From Lepeophtheirus salmonis (Eukaryota > Arthropoda > Copepoda > Siphonostomatoida > Caligidae): a stretch of 64,000 nt of DNA. Location of the stretch: assembly GCF_016086655.4 (NCBI RefSeq), contig NC_052142.2, forward strand, positions 6,824,422 through 6,888,421. Reading direction: 5' to 3'. A program made the position numbers and the translations under genes. The notes under the pieces were generated by a model. It was given only the letters and a program-made list of their open reading frames with translations. It ran no database searches and was not told the origin of the DNA. This document shows positions 61,471 to 64,000 of this stretch, one piece after another; the first letter of the stretch is position 1; each line of letters begins with the position of its first letter.

Positions 61471-62398
61471 GTAAACTGAGAAATAAAAACTTCTTGACAC
61501 CTATAATTTAATTAAACAATCATTTGGATGGTTGTAGGCCATTACAAATAATGTATAGTCGTAACAAATCGTACAGCACACTTAAACTTACAATATATTG
61601 AATTTAATTGCAATAATTAAGAGTTGTCAAATTCAAATACAAGATCCTCAAGGAAAAGAAAAGGCAAACCTGCTGAAGATATAAGATTAACTTTAAAAAA
61701 ATCATAAAAAATTAACTCGATAAATTTGTAAAACACTCATACTATATAAATTTCCCTTTCAGTTTAAAGGGATAATTAATATTTTTACACGATATCTGCA
61801 TAATCGTCTGTTAATGTTTTTGCTATTGTACAAAAACTTTGATTGAAGTTGATTAACTTGACAAAGTTGAGTTTCTTTTTTTTTCTTCCCCTTTTTCGGT
61901 AAGTTTGTCTAACATCCTTTTGACTTTAACTGATGAATTTAATACTTCTTGTTTCTTTGAGTTGTTATTTTTTTCCTGAAGATGAAAAACCAGTACTCTC
62001 GACATTAACAAGATTAAGTTGTTGGAGAGTTTGAATTTTTGTCATTAGATCAAAACAATTATGTTTCATCTTTATTTATTTTAACACTAATAATAATGAA
62101 AGAGTTATCATATTTTCATTTTTAAAAGTTATAGTTTTTGCCCTAACGAGGATTCCAGCAATTTTTATATCCCTATACTATTTTTTTTAATATAATCTGT
62201 GAAATAAATAATATTAAAACTTATGATAATTATATACGATGACGGATTATGAAAACTTTAATTTCAATCTGTTGCAATTATATGATAATTTTTAATACAA
62301 AGTAAATCTTTATATTTTGATTTATTTTAAAAGCAAAAGTTTAATGAAAATATATTAAATAAAATGTGTATCTATCTGTCTATTAATATATATTACAG

Positions 62399-62790
62399 TT
62401 ACAATCACCATTTGAATCATCAAAGGGATACGGCACATTATAAAAGCTATTTTCCATCAATATTTTATCAACCAAGAACTTCGGCATCTAGTCAAAATCA
62501 TTACTATGAGCCTTCTATTGTAAAACAAAATCGCAATTATGGTTTCCATTCAATGGCAGATGCAGATTGGGGATGGAGGAAAAAAAGAGCAAATAAATTA
62601 GATTCCAAAAAAGAAAAATATTTCCCTTCAAAAACTTTACCAATGCTAGTTATATTAATGGATTATAATGGTCGTTTGGACCCAGAACAGATGGATATTA
62701 AAGGAAAAAGATTTTCATACATCGATGATGTCTCAAAATCCTTACAGAACAATAAAATAATAAATCAAAATGTACATTATATTGACAAAG
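62399..62790 (+). CDS. Secreted precursor, exon 3 (second WGW cassette)
   Basis: Acceptor TATATTACAG; the first base completes the Ser codon begun in exon 2. Then follow a His/Tyr/Asn-rich stretch, QNR and NYGFHSMADADWGW (62535-62576), RKKR (62577-62588), and about 65 residues rich in Lys/Asp/Asn with KGKR. The NYG start and the SMADxDWGW end repeat exon 2's cassette (8 of 9 residues identical), with basic sites on both sides. This supports release of a 14-residue, non-amidated peptide. Exon end is uncertain: a donor AAAG/GTAGGA lies at 62790, but read-through reaches a stop at 62805-62807. Product so far about 196 residues. Confidence 0.75.
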
Positions 62791-62807
62791 GTAGGACTTT
62801 TTTTTAA

Positions 62808-64000
62808 ATAGTAAAGAAATTTGATAATAAATAGGGTTATTGCTAGTATAAGCATTACATTGTACATTACAATAGAGAATATATGGTAAAAAAATGATTT
62901 TATGGAAATAATTTGCTGACGAATAAATACAATACGATGATATTAATTTGTTTTAACTTATAAAATAATACAAAGTAGAAGTCAAATTTATAATCCTCTG
63001 TAACTTTCCTTTCAATTCTACAGAAGATAATTTCCTGGGTTGTTTAGCCACTTCAACATAAAATTCAATTTAGACTAGTAAATAGTAAAATCTCAGTAAG
63101 TTAAGTATTTATTTATATATTTCATGAAGAAACATTAAATTTTAAGCTAGTTTAACCCAATACACCATCTGATCCACGGGCTAATTTCCAACTTGTGCGC
63201 CACCAGAATCCATGTAATTTGTATAAAAATATAAGACATCTGAAGCTTCACATTTTATAGTTCTTCAAAAACATATACAATATTCAAAATACGGAGCTTT
63301 TGAACAGATATGTACCACTATACAACACATGTACTTGATACATAAATAATGTGGGATTTTTTTTTAATGTACTTTACTAGTCCTTATTCCCCCAGGATTA
63401 CTTTCGGGAAAATGAGGGAAAAATTATTTAACACTGAAAATATTTATGGAATTTAAAAAAAAAGAAGACTTGGAACGCACAAAATTGTAGTTCTAGTAAC
63501 ATGTCATCGTTAAATTTTTTTTTGTTTTTGATTAAACATAATTTGCAAATTATAAATTGTAAAATATGTTTAACAAAGTGATTGTCTTCAATATGTAGGA
63601 TTTAACATTTAATGAATTATATATAATTAAATTAATCCTATATTATGAAATAATTAAATGCAGGATTTTTTGCGAATTTCCCGTAGGAATAAACTCTCGT
63701 GGGATTCTTGGAAAAAGGAAACTTAGGATCCCATGATAGAAACCTTACTACATAAGATACGATTTATAAATATCTTTGACCTAATATTGTGTGAGAGTAA
63801 ACAAAGAGGTTCAAGATAATTCCACCAGATGACGTTGTTTGTAACAACCCTACTTTTTTTTCTCATTGCTTGTTTTGATAAGCTCTGAAGATTAAAATCT
63901 CATAAGATATGGATTGAAAATCAAATTATTAAGACTGGACATTTAAGAAGAGGTGCCCGTACTTATTGAAGGAAAATCCAGTTTATTAAGTTTCTTAAAT
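62808..64000. other. Downstream AT-rich DNA
   Basis: Holds AATAAA-type motifs near 62825 and 62920 that could serve if exon 3 is terminal. No further exon is convincing. Confidence 0.4.

Larger units (their letters stand above)
50914..62398 (+). other. Large intron 2 of the secreted precursor gene (inferred)
   Basis: An 11,485-base GT-AG interval joining two exons with duplicated coding motifs in matching phase. It contains a foldback mariner pair, P/THAP relics on both strands, a mariner relic, an unidentified decayed frame and a hAT-type terminus. AT-rich filler elsewhere, notably 54230-55880 and 59350-62300. Confidence 0.6.

Noticed and set aside
62791..62807. Stop at 62805 taken as the certain end of the precursor
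   Set aside because: A donor-like GTAGGA lies just before it, so the end is left open.
1..64000. tRNA or rRNA genes and CRISPR arrays
   Set aside because: No GGTTCGAATCC-type T-arm with matching cloverleaf, no rRNA-like block and no regularly spaced repeats were seen.

Overview
The window looks like AT-rich arthropod nuclear DNA. It has spliced genes with GT-AG introns, no bacterial-type operons, and many decayed mariner, P-element/THAP, hAT-like and Ty3/gypsy copies. The repeat content would suit a copepod such as a sea louse, but that is inference from style, not a match. Most of the 64 kb is intron or intergenic sequence; most short open frames are chance or transposon debris.

Two sets of host exons stand out. 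(1) On the plus strand, 50007-62790 holds at least three exons of an apparent secreted precursor. Exon 1 gives a signal peptide. Exons 2 and 3 each encode a cassette ending SMAD(G/A)DWGW, followed by KKR or RKKR, and the phases fit across both introns. It looks like an unrecognised neuropeptide-type prohormone whose two cassettes are split by an 11.5-kb transposon-filled intron. (2) On the minus strand, three exons match consecutive parts of the Slowpoke/BK calcium-activated potassium channel: the S6-RCK1 linker (26437-26528), the start of RCK1 (40204-40313) and the next RCK1 piece (30352-30457). Splice phases chain them in protein order, but the genomic order is wrong, and the middle exon has a one-base deletion. 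That points to a duplicated and decayed or rearranged slo locus, or to an assembly error.

Layout: 0.4-1.7 kb, gypsy pol relic (-). 3.5-5.1 kb, unidentified coding-like debris, a dispersed repeat and a 130-bp palindrome. 8.2-16.1 kb, an inverted pair of BED-finger/hAT-like fragments, a Tc1/mariner relic and a P-transposase C-terminus. 17.2-18.0 kb, a terminal-inverted-repeat element. 18.2-21.7 kb, gypsy pol relic (+). 22-37 kb, mostly AT-rich DNA with two slo exons, an inverted/direct repeat complex, an Env-like remnant and a mariner relic. 38.3-39.6 kb, a complete non-autonomous LTR element. 40-49 kb, one slo exon, repeats, a TA-flanked MITE, a hAT-like relic and a GCCGAA minisatellite. 50-62.8 kb, the precursor gene, with foldback mariner, P/THAP and mariner relics in its large intron.

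No tRNA, rRNA or CRISPR array was found. Identities come from recognising protein motifs by eye; no database search was run.
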